This document shows, piece after piece, positions 46,913-56,398 of a DNA stretch of 64,000 nucleotides. The translations under genes and the position numbers were made by a program. The number at the start of each line of letters is the position of its first letter. The stretch's first letter is position 1. Below the pieces are notes generated by a model. The model saw only the letters and a program-made list of their open reading frames with translations, made no database searches and was not told the DNA's origin. Origin of the DNA: Saccharicrinis fermentans DSM 9555 = JCM 21142 (GTDB lineage Bacteria; Bacteroidota; Bacteroidia; Bacteroidales; Marinilabiliaceae); contig NZ_KI912107.1 in assembly GCF_000517085.1 (NCBI RefSeq), positions 5,763,980-5,827,979 on the forward strand. Direction: 5' to 3'.

Positions 46913-48406
46913 ATGAGAAGAATATTTAAATATAATGTATTTATAGCAGTTGTGGCTGTGGCATTGATTACATTCTCGTGTACAGAGGATTATGAAATGC
47001 CAAGTGATGCAACAGAGGGAAATGATGTGTTTTTAAGTACCTCATTTGGTATTGGTAAAGACATAGCAATTCAGAAAGGTGTGGAGATGTATTTTGATGA
47101 TTTTTCATCGGGAGGTGAGGAAACCACTTGGTCTTTTCCTGAAGAATCGGATCCTACCATTTTAACAACCAACGAACGACATGCAAAGGTTGCTTTTGGT
47201 AACCCGGGTTCCTATGAGGCTAAAGTGACCATCGATTTTGGAGAATTATATTACCTTAATGGGGAAGTTTCTGAAACAAGTATTTATGAGGGTAGCATTA
47301 GTTTTGAGGTTGTAGATGAGATAAAGGCCGGATTTCAGGTTTCTGATGAGAGTGGTACAATCCTTACCCAGGAAAATGGAGCTCTTCACCTAGTGGAAGC
47401 TGGATCTGATATCACATTTACTGACATGAGCGACGGCTCGCCTTCGGTTTTGACTTATTTCTTTCGCCATACAGAATCAGGCCAGGTAAGTGAGTTTACT
47501 GTCAACGAGCAAAATAATGGTGTGTATAATTTTATTTTAATGGGTAAGTATGATGTTACTTATGTTCCTACAAGAACTACCCTCAATGAAAATTATGCCG
47601 ATACAATCAGCTATACTGAACTTTTTGAGGTGGGTCCTTCTAGTAAACCGTTATTGATTAATGAAATCGTATTGTCGGAGAATGAGGCTCGTATTGTGTT
47701 CAGTCGCGCCATGGAGGATGCCTCAGGATGTGATCCTGAAGCCTTTGATATCTTTGTAGCCCAGCCTTCTACCATTGAGCCGATGGATCTGGGTATTCAT
47801 GTAACCGAAGTGGCCACAGACCCATTGGTACCTAACGAAGTGGTACTAACCTTAAGTGCGCCAATCTATAGTTCAGATGACTTTACATTGTCATATGATG
47901 CTTCTAAAGGTAACTTAGTAACGCTTGATTTTATGGAAGCACCTGATTATGATAATGTGCAAGGATTCTTTGAGTTGGATAATGTAATCAATACTTTGTT
48001 TGATGGAAGTTTTGAATCTACTGCGATAGGGGACTGGACAGCTGGAAACTGGGGTGCTCCATGGGATGATGGTGTACTATGGGAGCTTAGTAATACGCAT
48101 GCGAAATCAGGTTCTACAAGTCTGAAAATAGAAATGGGAGCTGGTGAGGGCTCTATCCTGAATAGAAACGGTAATATTGCCTTGTTTACAGCTGAGGCCG
48201 GTAAAACATACGAAATTGGAATGTGGTCTTATGTTGAGAGTGTTGGTGATGGTGTAAACCTGTCCGATTTGCGTTTCTATACCTTCCCAGAAACCGATTG
48301 GGGTGCTGGTGGTAGTGTCTATTCATCAACATTCCCTACGGGTAAGTGGGTGTATCGTAGATGGAACCAGTCATTTGGTTCAGGTGGCGAACAAACTATT
48401 AATTAG
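46913..48406 (+). CDS. SusE/SGBP-like surface lipoprotein, ended by an in-frame amber codon
   Basis: The 497-residue lipoprotein (signal ending TFSC, Cys near 23) has PKD or Ig-like domains and a C-terminal jelly roll (about 360 onward, starting LFDGSFESTAIGDWTAGNWG) like those in carbohydrate-binding modules. Its place after susD fits a surface glycan-binding protein. The frame stops at TAG (48404-48406), but the same frame continues with RLTNSAGTAPVVVYIDDITV and seven more codons to TAA at 48488-48490. That tail is the expected last strand of the jelly roll, so a 525-residue ancestral protein was probably cut by a point mutation or a sequencing error. Confidence 0.8.
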   Translation: MRRIFKYNVFIAVVAVALITFSCTEDYEMPSDATEGNDVFLSTSFGIGKDIAIQKGVEMYFDDFSSGGEETTWSFPEESDPTILTTNERHAKVAFGNPGSYEAKVTIDFGELYYLNGEVSETSIYEGSISFEVVDEIKAGFQVSDESGTILTQENGALHLVEAGSDITFTDMSDGSPSVLTYFFRHTESGQVSEFTVNEQNNGVYNFILMGKYDVTYVPTRTTLNENYADTISYTELFEVGPSSKPLLINEIVLSENEARIVFSRAMEDASGCDPEAFDIFVAQPSTIEPMDLGIHVTEVATDPLVPNEVVLTLSAPIYSSDDFTLSYDASKGNLVTLDFMEAPDYDNVQGFFELDNVINTLFDGSFESTAIGDWTAGNWGAPWDDGVLWELSNTHAKSGSTSLKIEMGAGEGSILNRNGNIALFTAEAGKTYEIGMWSYVESVGDGVNLSDLRFYTFPETDWGAGGSVYSSTFPTGKWVYRRWNQSFGSGGEQTIN

Positions 48407-48512
48407 AGACTCACAAATTCTGCAGGTACTGCTCCTGTGGTTGTATATATCGATGATATCACCGTGAGAGAGGTTACTGAGCGACCATAATTTTATGGTG
48501 GAAATTTATTTC

Positions 48513-48539
48513 ATGGGATGGCTATTGTAGCCATCCCAT
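48513..48539 (+). terminator. Terminator after the susCD operon
   Basis: ATGGGATGGCT (48513-48523) pairs perfectly with AGCCATCCCAT (48529-48539), 11 bp with a 5-base loop. A short T run comes a little later. It lies 22 bases after the second, ancestral stop of the lipoprotein gene, which supports that longer gene end. Confidence 0.75.
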
Positions 48540-48540
48540 T

Positions 48541-48909
48541 ATAGATAAAGCTTTTTTAGTAATCACTAAACGGATGGACTAAGATAGCTTTCTTGTAAAT
48601 CCACTGAGCTTATCATTCGGATATGTATGAGCAGCTTGCTTGTTGACGTAGATTACACCATCAAGGTTAGGTCATTGTTACGAAATAAGTTTATCACCAT
48701 TCCGTCCAATAAAGGACGCTAAGGGATGATGATAATTTTATTTCTGCAGTAGAATTGGCCTTTGGCGAGCTGATTGAATTTCGAGATAGAAGTTTTAATG
48801 GATGGAGGTTTTAAGTAATCTACCTGATAAAAAATGTATTGGGTTAAAGTTTGAGTGCGGTTTAGCCTAGTGGAAATGTCATTATAGGGTAAAAATCATA
48901 AAAAATAGG
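48541..48909. other. Gene-free stretch before the GH2 beta-galactosidase gene
   Basis: These 369 bases contain no frame I can support and no strong hairpin or repeat. They presumably hold the promoter of the GH2 gene at 48910, but I see no clear -7 or -33 box. Confidence 0.4.
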
Positions 48910-51429
48910 ATGATGTACAAAAGTGTTTTATATCTCGTAGTTATAATCTTGGTTTCCTCTTGTAAAAATGAGCGTAATTTACAAAGAGATATGTGTTTTA
49001 ATTCGGGTTGGCAGTTCTTTTTAAGTACAGACAGTACCTCAAGCACTATAGATTTAAAAACAGCCGATTGGAAAACTGTTCAATTGCCACATGACTGGAG
49101 TGTGGAATTTCCTTTTGACTCTGTTAACGGAGAGGGGTGTACTGGGTATCTGCCAGGAGGTATTGGTTATTATAAAAAGGTTTTTAATGTCGATTTGAAG
49201 AATGATGAAAGACTTTATATATGGTTTGATGGTGTTTATAATAACTCCGAATATTGGATTAACGGTCAGAAGTTAGGAGAACACCCGTATGGTTATTCAC
49301 CTTTTTATTTCGATTTAACCAATCACCTTAATTCACATGAAATCACGAATGAGTTAGTAGTAAAGGTGGATCGATCTCGTTATGCAGACAGTCGTTGGTA
49401 CACTGGTTCTGGAATATATCGTAATGTAAAACTGGTAAAGGTTCATAAACTTCATATACCCATTTGGGGAACTTTTGTTACTACTCCCAGTGTCACAAAA
49501 GATAACGCAGATATTCATTTGAGTATAAGTCTGAATAATACCACAGGCATTCCACAAACATGTAATGTTATTACTGAAATTATAGATCCCCTTGGTTCCG
49601 TTGTGGGAAGGATGGTGGATGAAGAGTGTTTTTCAAAAGAAGGACTCTCTGTTATTCATCAAAAACTATCCTTAAATAAGCCGCAGCTTTGGGATGTTCA
49701 TAAGCCACAACTGTATAGGGCAAAGTCTTCAATCCTTCATAAGGGTGAAGTCATTGATCAGTATATTACTACCTTCGGTATTCGCTCCATAAAATTTGAT
49801 AAAGACGAAGGCTTTTTCTTGAATGGGGTGAATATGAAAATCAAAGGTGTTTGTTTGCATCATGATGCAGGATTGGTTGGTGCAGCAGTACCTAATGGTG
49901 TTTGGAAGCGTAGGTTACAACTGTTAAAGGATATGGGGTGTAATGCCATCAGAATAGCTCATAATCCAAGTTCCGATGCGTTTTTGGACTTGTGTGACGA
50001 GATGGGTTTTCTGGTGCAAGACGAGTTCTTTGATGAATGGGATTACCCAAAAGATAAACGCTTAAATATGAATGAGCGTCACAATGATTATATAACCAGG
50101 GGATATAATGAGCATTTTCAGGAATGGGCAAAAAAAGATCTGACAAATACCATGTTGGCACACCGTAATCATCCAAGTATCATTCAGTGGAGTATTGGGA
50201 ACGAAATAGAATGGACTTATCCGCGTAATGCAAAGGCTACGGGTTTTTTTGATAATATGAACTGGGATGGTAACTATTTTTGGTCGCGCCCTCCTTACTC
50301 GCCGGAAAGAATTAGAAAAGAATATGAAAGCCTGCCTAAGCAGACGTACGAAATAGGAAAGACAGCACATAAATTGGCTGCCTGGACCAGAGCATTAGAT
50401 ACATCACGTCCGGTGATAGCGAACTGTATACTTCCCTCGGCCAGCTTTGAGAGTGGCTATGCGGATGTGCTTGATGTGGTGGGGTATAGTTACCGAAGGG
50501 TCATGTATGATTATGCAAAGGAATATTATCCGAATAAGATAGTTATGGGTACTGAGAATGTTCCCCAATGGCATGAGTGGAAGGCGATTGTAGAACGCCC
50601 TCATATTTCAGGTACTTTTCTTTGGACGGGTTTTGATTATATGGGTGAGTCCAATGATAAATGGCCACGTAAGGCCACACCTAGTGGCTTATTTGATTTA
50701 GCGGGCTTTCCTAAACCAGCCTATCATATGTACAAAACCTTATGGTCTGATGAGCCGCATATTTATATATGCTCCAATACATTAGAGCAATCGTCATATC
50801 ACGAGGTAAAGGGGAAAGTGGTGGAGAAAAAGCCAGGTGCATGGGAACATGTTTTGTGGTTTTGGTACAATGTCAATGAACATTGGAATTATAAAAATGG
50901 GGAACCCGTCATTGTAGAAGTTATTTCTAATGCTCCTCAAGTTGAACTGTTGTTGAATGGCCATTCTCTGGGTGTTAAAAAATTGGCTGACTTTCCGGAT
51001 CGTATTTATAAGTGGGCACTTCCCTTTGAAGCGGGAAGGTTGGAGGCCAAAGCTGTAGATGAAGATTGTACGGCTGAAATTTATACGGCAGGTGAAGCAT
51101 ACGCTATCAAGGCACATATGGATCATGATAAGTTGGAGGGAAGTAAAAATGATGTGGCTCATATTGTTGTTCAGGTGGTTGATAAAGCAGGTTATCCGGT
51201 TACTAATACAGAGCAAGTGGTTGAGTTTGAGGTGTCTGGTTCTCTTAAGAGTTTAGGAGTGGATAATGGAAATCCAGAAAATGTACAAGCATTTCATTCA
51301 AATAAGATCACTACCCATAAGGGGAAAGCATTGATGATTGTGCAGGCGAGTGATCAAGTGGGCATGGGTACCATAAAGGTGAAATCAGGAAGTTTGAAGT
51401 CGGAGGAGCTTCATATAGAGGTGGAATAA
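48910..51429 (+). CDS. GH2 beta-galactosidase-like lipoprotein
   Basis: The 839-residue protein has a lipoprotein signal (VSSC, Cys at 18). A sugar-binding jelly roll follows (about 30-180), then an Ig-like domain, a TIM barrel (about 300-600) with acid/base E432 in WSIGNEIE and nucleophile E549 in [10 protein letters not shown], a DUF4982-like domain and a C-terminal Ig-like domain. This is the classic layout of Bacteroidota exo-beta-galactosidases. In this locus it probably removes D-galactose from the non-reducing end of agaro-oligosaccharides, leaving ends for GH117 (inference). Beta-glucuronidase is less likely given the context. Confidence 0.87.
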   Translation: MMYKSVLYLVVIILVSSCKNERNLQRDMCFNSGWQFFLSTDSTSSTIDLKTADWKTVQLPHDWSVEFPFDSVNGEGCTGYLPGGIGYYKKVFNVDLKNDERLYIWFDGVYNNSEYWINGQKLGEHPYGYSPFYFDLTNHLNSHEITNELVVKVDRSRYADSRWYTGSGIYRNVKLVKVHKLHIPIWGTFVTTPSVTKDNADIHLSISLNNTTGIPQTCNVITEIIDPLGSVVGRMVDEECFSKEGLSVIHQKLSLNKPQLWDVHKPQLYRAKSSILHKGEVIDQYITTFGIRSIKFDKDEGFFLNGVNMKIKGVCLHHDAGLVGAAVPNGVWKRRLQLLKDMGCNAIRIAHNPSSDAFLDLCDEMGFLVQDEFFDEWDYPKDKRLNMNERHNDYITRGYNEHFQEWAKKDLTNTMLAHRNHPSIIQWSIGNEIEWTYPRNAKATGFFDNMNWDGNYFWSRPPYSPERIRKEYESLPKQTYEIGKTAHKLAAWTRALDTSRPVIANCILPSASFESGYADVLDVVGYSYRRVMYDYAKEYYPNKIVMGTENVPQWHEWKAIVERPHISGTFLWTGFDYMGESNDKWPRKATPSGLFDLAGFPKPAYHMYKTLWSDEPHIYICSNTLEQSSYHEVKGKVVEKKPGAWEHVLWFWYNVNEHWNYKNGEPVIVEVISNAPQVELLLNGHSLGVKKLADFPDRIYKWALPFEAGRLEAKAVDEDCTAEIYTAGEAYAIKAHMDHDKLEGSKNDVAHIVVQVVDKAGYPVTNTEQVVEFEVSGSLKSLGVDNGNPENVQAFHSNKITTHKGKALMIVQASDQVGMGTIKVKSGSLKSEELHIEVE

Positions 51430-51580
51430 ACAGAATCAGAGATAAGATTTTAGCTTTTGGACTGGTTAGTGGTAAATGATTCACTCAACAAATACTGAAC
51501 ATATTTTGTAAGTGTTTGATATGGTGGTTAATGTGTTGTTTTTTGCTGCTTTGCTGAAATCTCGTTTTTTAGATTTTACA

Positions 51581-51612
51581 CCCCTAAGTTTTATCATATT
51601 CACCCTAAGTTT
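51581..51612 (+). promoter_or_regulatory. CCCTAAGTTT direct repeats before the anhydrogalactose operon
   Basis: CCCTAAGTTT occurs at 51582-51591 and again at 51603-51612, 21 bases apart, 163-193 bases before the first gene. Spacing and the ACCCCT core resemble the repeats before susC (41558-41599), so one regulator may act on both. The rest of the 344-base gap shows nothing I recognise. Confidence 0.4.
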
Positions 51613-51774
51613 GATATCAAATTACAGGATTGACCTGCCTGCACCATCATATATTCAGCACAAGTGCGAACCAGTTAATAATTGCTTTTAGGTACCAGAT
51701 CTATACCCATGTAGAATGAGTAAGGCACATGTAATTGTAGCTTCAAAATTGAAATACATATTTAAACTATACAT

Positions 51775-52788
51775 ATGAAATCATCATTATACGAAGGAAA
51801 TAAGACCTTCACAGTAGTAGAAAAAGAAAAAGAGGAGCCTAAGGCTGGAGAGGTGCGTGTTAAAGTGGCGTACTGTGGCGTTTGTGGTACTGATATGCAT
51901 GTTTATCACGGAATGATGGACAATAGAGTGAATATTCCTGAAACTATTGGACATGAAATGTCTGGAACCATCGATGCTCTTGGTGAAGGAGTTTCTGGTT
52001 TTAAAGTAGGTGATAAAATAACAGTTCGCCCTTTGGATAACAGATTAGAAGAACCTTCTGATAAAGGACATAGTCATATTGCTAAGAAGCTAAAATTTAT
52101 AGGTATCGATAGTACAGGTGCTTTTCAGCAATATTGGAACGTTCCTGCCTTTACATTGCATAAGTTAAAGGATACTACCGATTTGAAATTGGCAGCCTTA
52201 ATAGAACCTTTGTCGGTGGCATGTCATGATGTACGACGAGGTGCCTTGAAAGCCGGAGAAACAGCTGTGGTATCAGGTGGAGGTCCTATTGGCTTATTGG
52301 TAGCTATGGTTGCCAAGAGTAAAGGAGCCCATGTTATACTTTCTGAGGTGAATGATGTGCGTGTGAAAATGGCGCAAGAGATGGGCTTTGAAGTTGTGAA
52401 TCCAGCAAAAGAGAATTTGATCGAATATGTTGATAAAAAAACAAATGGCGGTATGGCTGATATTGTTTTTGAGGTAGCTGGTGTACAACCTTCATTGGAT
52501 ATTACTACTGAAGTGGTAGGTATTCGTGGACGTATCGTGTTGGTGGCTATTTATGGGGAGCCTAAACCAGTCAACTTATTTAAATATTTCTGGAAAGAAT
52601 TAACCTTGATTGGAGCCCGCGTATATGAAAAAGAGGACTTTGATGAAGCGATAGACCTAATTACAGAGAATAAATATCCATTTGAGACCATTATTACAGA
52701 TACTAAACCCCTAGAGAAGATACAGGAACTTTTTGAAAGTATAGATGCTACTCCAGATGGAATGAAATTTTTGGTGGACTGTCAATAA
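51775..52788 (+). CDS. Zinc-type alcohol dehydrogenase; candidate L-KDGal 5-dehydrogenase
   Basis: The 337-residue enzyme is a medium-chain dehydrogenase with catalytic zinc ligands in CGVCGTDMH (C37) and IGHE (H60, E61), and a Rossmann motif SGGGPIGLLVAM. The usual four-Cys structural zinc loop is absent: the region after VRPL has no Cys. It opens the operon. In the pathway described for agar-degrading Postechiella and Pseudoalteromonas, 2-keto-3-deoxy-L-galactonate is oxidised at C5 and then reduced to D-KDG. This gene and the next SDR fit those two steps (inference). Other polyol or threonine-type dehydrogenase activity cannot be excluded. Confidence 0.82.
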   Translation: MKSSLYEGNKTFTVVEKEKEEPKAGEVRVKVAYCGVCGTDMHVYHGMMDNRVNIPETIGHEMSGTIDALGEGVSGFKVGDKITVRPLDNRLEEPSDKGHSHIAKKLKFIGIDSTGAFQQYWNVPAFTLHKLKDTTDLKLAALIEPLSVACHDVRRGALKAGETAVVSGGGPIGLLVAMVAKSKGAHVILSEVNDVRVKMAQEMGFEVVNPAKENLIEYVDKKTNGGMADIVFEVAGVQPSLDITTEVVGIRGRIVLVAIYGEPKPVNLFKYFWKELTLIGARVYEKEDFDEAIDLITENKYPFETIITDTKPLEKIQELFESIDATPDGMKFLVDCQ

Positions 52789-52820
52789 AAATTATAATGA
52801 TCGATTAATCAAAATATAAA

Positions 52821-53591
52821 ATGAGTGTATTAGATAAATTTAGCGTAGAAGGTAAAGTAGCCTTGGTAACAGGATGTAAAAGAGGTATTGGCATGGGTAT
52901 GGCAATAGCTTTGGCTGAGGCAGGTGCCGATATTATTGGCGTTAGCGCATCTTTAGAAAAAGAGGGTAGTGCCGTTGAGAAGGCGGTAAAAGCAGTGGGA
53001 CGTAAGTTCAAAGCTTATACCTGTGATTTTAGTAATAGAAAGGCGCTTTATGCTTTTATAGAAGAAGTGAAAGCCGAAAATCCTGTGATTGATATATTAA
53101 TTAATAATGCAGGAACGATACTTCGTGCTCCAGCTGCTGAGCATCCCGATGAAATGTGGGATAAGGTGATTGAAGTAAACCAGAATGCACAATTTATCCT
53201 TACTCGAGAAATAGGTAAGGAAATGGTGGCACGTGGTGCCGGTAAAATAGTGTTTACAGCTTCGTTACTTACATTTCAGGGGGGTATTACTGTTCCTGGG
53301 TATGCGGCTAGCAAAGGAGCCATAGGCCAAATGACAATGGCTTTTGCCAACGAGTGGGCTTCTAAAGGAGTTAATGTAAATGCAATAGCTCCAGGTTATA
53401 TTGATACGGATAATACTGAAGCATTGCGCAAGGATCCTGTTCGTTCAGAACAAATTTTGTCACGTATTCCTGCCGGAAGATGGGGTACGCCAGAAGACTT
53501 TGGTGGACCGGTCGTGTTCTTATGTTCAGAAGCTGGTGCTTATATGCAAGGATCTATTATGCTGGTAGATGGTGGTTGGATGGGAAGATAA
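52821..53591 (+). CDS. SDR oxidoreductase, KduD-like; candidate 2,5-diketo-3-deoxygalactonate reductase
   Basis: The 256-residue short-chain dehydrogenase has the cofactor motif TGCKRGIGMG near 17-26, NNAG near 93-96, a catalytic Ser in FTASLL and YAASK. The end, IMLVDGGWMGR, and PAGRWGTPEDFGGPVVFL are typical of KduD/gluconate 5-dehydrogenase enzymes, which act on C5 keto groups of 3-deoxy sugar acids. It lies 32 bases after the zinc dehydrogenase gene. Paired with it, it would invert C5 of L-KDGal to give D-KDG. The family call is firm, the substrate is inferred from context. Confidence 0.85.
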   Translation: MSVLDKFSVEGKVALVTGCKRGIGMGMAIALAEAGADIIGVSASLEKEGSAVEKAVKAVGRKFKAYTCDFSNRKALYAFIEEVKAENPVIDILINNAGTILRAPAAEHPDEMWDKVIEVNQNAQFILTREIGKEMVARGAGKIVFTASLLTFQGGITVPGYAASKGAIGQMTMAFANEWASKGVNVNAIAPGYIDTDNTEALRKDPVRSEQILSRIPAGRWGTPEDFGGPVVFLCSEAGAYMQGSIMLVDGGWMGR

Positions 53592-53639
53592 TTTAGCCCT
53601 TGTTTTAGGGTGAATATGCCTTGTATCTGAGAAATATAG

Positions 53640-53659
53640 AGGAGCCAGTGATGGCTCCT
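53640..53659 (+). terminator. Intercistronic hairpin, SDR to aldehyde dehydrogenase
   Basis: AGGAGCCA (53640-53647) and TGGCTCCT (53652-53659) form a perfect 8-bp stem with a GTGA tetraloop, followed by ATTATTA. It is short and lacks a real T run, so it is perhaps a processing or stabilising element. Confidence 0.5.
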
Positions 53660-53708
53660 ATTATTAAGAATTATGAATGCTTTATAGCCAATAGCCAACA
53701 ACAAAAAT

Positions 53709-55151
53709 ATGAATTTTAAACAATACATCAACGGACAGTGGGTAGAACCCACAAATGGCGAAACAGCTAATGTGTTCAACCCCTCTAATGATGAGGTAGT
53801 TGGAACAGTAGCCAATGGAAATGAAAAGGATGCCCAAATAGCATTGGAAGCTGCTCAGGCGGCAAGTAAAGAGTGGGCTAAGGTACCAGCGCGCAAGAGA
53901 GCTGAATTAATGTACGCTTTTGTAAAGGAAATAAAAGCAAGCCGTGAAGAATTAGCTACGGTACTTACTAAGGAACAGGGAAAACTGTTTAAGGTGGCAC
54001 AGTTTGAAGTGGATGTTTGTTGTTCTTTTATTGAATATGCTTGTGAGTGGGCCCGTAGGATAGAAGGAGATATTGTACCGTCGGATAATGAAAACGAACA
54101 AATCTGGATACAAAAGATTCCAAGGGGAGTTGTGGTTGCTATTACTGCATGGAATTTTCCATTGGCATTGGCCGGACGTAAATTGGGACCGGCATTAGTG
54201 GCTGGTAATACCATGGTGCTTAAGCCAACCACAGAAACACCTATGTCTACCTTGATGTTGGGGGAGCTGGCTAAAAAAGCAGGTATTCCTGATGGCGTTT
54301 TGAATATTGTTACCGGACCAGGTCGTACCTTGGGTACAGCCTTGTGTAAAAATGAAATTACTAAGATGGTAACCATGACAGGTAGTACACCCGCTGGTCA
54401 GGCTATTTTCAAAGCAGCCTCTGAAAACTTAGCGCATGTTCAGTTAGAACTTGGTGGTAAGGCGCCTTTTATTGCATTCGAAGACTGTGATATCGATGCG
54501 GCAGTGGCGGGAGCGCTTCATTCTCGTTTTGATAACTGTGGTCAGGTATGTACTTGTAATGAACGTATGTATGTCCATGAGGCGATCTACGATGTCTTTA
54601 TGGAGAAATTTATGGCCAAGGTAAAGGAAATTAAGGTGGGCGATCCTTTTGATCCAACATCGGATATGGGTGCTAAGGTGAATAAGAGCGAGTTAAAGCA
54701 TATGGTAGAATTGGTTGAGACAAGTGTGAAGGAGGGCGCTACCCTAGCTTATGGTGGTAAAACACCTGAAGGAAAGGAATTTGAGAAAGGAAACTGGTTT
54801 ATGCCAACGATTCTTACGGATGTGAAACAAGAAATGACGATTGTGCATGAAGAAGCGTTTGGACCTATTCTTCCTGTTATCAAGTTCAGCGAATTTGATG
54901 AAGTAGTGAAATATGCCAATGATTGTGAGTTTGGACTGGCAGCCATGGTCTATACCAATGATATGAATCGTGTGATGCGTTTGAATAGCGAGCTCGACTT
55001 TGGAGAAATTTATATTAATCGCGGTCATGGTGAACTACATCAAGGTTTTCATAACGGATATAAAATGTCTGGAACAGGTGGAGAAGACGGGAAATATGGT
55101 TTTGAACAGTACCTGGAGAAAAAGACCTTTTACGTAAGGTTTAAAGCGTAA
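53709..55151 (+). CDS. Aldehyde dehydrogenase; candidate 3,6-anhydro-L-galactose dehydrogenase
   Basis: The 480-residue enzyme has the Glu base in LELGGKAPF and the nucleophile Cys in NCGQVCTCNE, with an AldA-like frame from YINGQWVEP to FEQYLEKKTFYVRF. Anhydrogalactose dehydrogenases of agar degraders belong to this broad family. The next gene encodes the cycloisomerase that takes its product, 3,6-anhydro-L-galactonate. It would oxidise the anhydrosugar released by GH117, using NAD+ or NADP+, in the cytosol. A related enzyme at 19409 could share the job. Family certain, substrate from context. Confidence 0.88.
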   Translation: MNFKQYINGQWVEPTNGETANVFNPSNDEVVGTVANGNEKDAQIALEAAQAASKEWAKVPARKRAELMYAFVKEIKASREELATVLTKEQGKLFKVAQFEVDVCCSFIEYACEWARRIEGDIVPSDNENEQIWIQKIPRGVVVAITAWNFPLALAGRKLGPALVAGNTMVLKPTTETPMSTLMLGELAKKAGIPDGVLNIVTGPGRTLGTALCKNEITKMVTMTGSTPAGQAIFKAASENLAHVQLELGGKAPFIAFEDCDIDAAVAGALHSRFDNCGQVCTCNERMYVHEAIYDVFMEKFMAKVKEIKVGDPFDPTSDMGAKVNKSELKHMVELVETSVKEGATLAYGGKTPEGKEFEKGNWFMPTILTDVKQEMTIVHEEAFGPILPVIKFSEFDEVVKYANDCEFGLAAMVYTNDMNRVMRLNSELDFGEIYINRGHGELHQGFHNGYKMSGTGGEDGKYGFEQYLEKKTFYVRFKA

Positions 55152-55169
55152 TATATAAATTATGTATTG

Positions 55170-55210
55170 AGTATAAAGATATAATACGAATGGATGCACA
55201 TCTTTATACT
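55170..55210 (+). terminator. Intercistronic hairpin, aldehyde dehydrogenase to cycloisomerase
   Basis: AGTATAAAGAT (55170-55180) matches ATCTTTATACT (55200-55210) over 11 bp with a 19-base loop. It is A+T-rich with no T run, in the 88-base gap between the two genes. Confidence 0.45.
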
Positions 55211-55239
55211 TAGGTCTTTATACTTTATACCAAGATAAA

Positions 55240-56331
55240 ATGACAAAAATTAAAAATATAAAAACGCGCTTGTTCAAGGTGCCACTTGCAGAAGTCCTTT
55301 CGGATGCCAAGCATGGTGATCATTTTCACTTTGAACTGATTACGGTAACCATTACTTTGGAAGATGGTAGTGTCGGTACTGGTTATACATACACAGGAGG
55401 TAAGGGGGGGCATGCTATCAAAGCAATGATTCATTATGATTTAGCGCCTGCCTTGATGGGGAAAAATGGGGATGATATTGAACATCTGTATGACTTTATG
55501 GAGTGGCATGTTCATTATGTGGGTCGTGGTGGAATTGCTTCTTTTGCTATTTCAGCAGTGGATATTGCTCTTTGGGATATCCGATGTAAAAAAGCCGGAC
55601 AAGCTCTTTGGAAAATGGCCGGAGGATCTGATAATACATGTAAAGCCTATTGTGGAGGTATCGATTTGATGTTTCCCTTACCCAAATTATTGGATAATAT
55701 AAAGGGTTACCTGGATAGAGGTTTTAATGCTGTTAAGATTAAGATTGGACGTGAAAATATGGAAGAAGATATTGAGCGTATCAAGGCTGTTCGTGAATTT
55801 ATTGGTCCTGATATTATCTTCATGGTAGATGCCAATTATTCCATGAGCGTTGAAAAAGCCATTGCTTGTGCCAATATCTTTAAGCAGTATGATATTTATT
55901 GGTTCGAGGAGCCTACTATTCCAGATAATTACAAGGGCTTTGGTGAGATTGCTAAGGCAACCGGTGTTCCCTTAGCCATGGGTGAGAATTTGCATACTAT
56001 TCATGAGTTTGAGTATGCCATGTCTGATGCCAAGTTGTCTTTTGTACAGCCGGATGCCTCTAACTGTGGTGGAGTGAGTGGATGGTTGAAAGCAGCAAAA
56101 CTGGCCGATGAAAATAATATCCCGGTTTGTTCTCATGGAATGCAGGAGCTTCATGTGAGTTTGGTTTCTTCTCAAACAAATGCCGGTTGGATAGAAGTAC
56201 ATAGTTTTCCCATAGATGAGTATACTACCCGACCTTTAGTGGTGGAAAACCATAGGGCTGTCGCTCCGGATACTCCTGGAGTAGGGGTTGAGTTTGTATG
56301 GGATAAGTTGAAAGAATATGAAGAAAAGTAA
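55240..56331 (+). CDS. 3,6-anhydro-L-galactonate cycloisomerase (enolase superfamily)
   Basis: The 363-residue enzyme belongs to the mandelate racemase group. It shows KIKIGR (Lys pair near 162-166), metal ligands in MVDANYS, WFEEPT and AMGENLHT, and a His in [33 protein letters not shown] (in part) and [16 protein letters not shown] recall the characterised Vibrio cycloisomerase as I remember it. That enzyme opens the anhydro ring to give 2-keto-3-deoxy-L-galactonate. The preceding gene supplies its substrate. A generic sugar-acid dehydratase is the alternative, but the anhydrogalactose context is strong. Confidence 0.88.
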   Translation: MTKIKNIKTRLFKVPLAEVLSDAKHGDHFHFELITVTITLEDGSVGTGYTYTGGKGGHAIKAMIHYDLAPALMGKNGDDIEHLYDFMEWHVHYVGRGGIASFAISAVDIALWDIRCKKAGQALWKMAGGSDNTCKAYCGGIDLMFPLPKLLDNIKGYLDRGFNAVKIKIGRENMEEDIERIKAVREFIGPDIIFMVDANYSMSVEKAIACANIFKQYDIYWFEEPTIPDNYKGFGEIAKATGVPLAMGENLHTIHEFEYAMSDAKLSFVQPDASNCGGVSGWLKAAKLADENNIPVCSHGMQELHVSLVSSQTNAGWIEVHSFPIDEYTTRPLVVENHRAVAPDTPGVGVEFVWDKLKEYEEK

Positions 56332-56345
56332 AAATCTGCTTATTG

Positions 56346-56380
56346 CTAATGTCCACAGAACGATAGTTTGTGGACATTAG
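56346..56380 (+). terminator. Intercistronic hairpin, cycloisomerase to mutarotase
   Basis: CTAATGTCCACA (56346-56357) pairs perfectly with TGTGGACATTAG (56369-56380), 12 bp with an 11-base loop, followed by TTATCAGTT. It is strong enough to cut downstream expression, or to protect the upstream mRNA end. Confidence 0.6.
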
Positions 56381-56398
56381 TTATCAGTTAAAAGCTAA

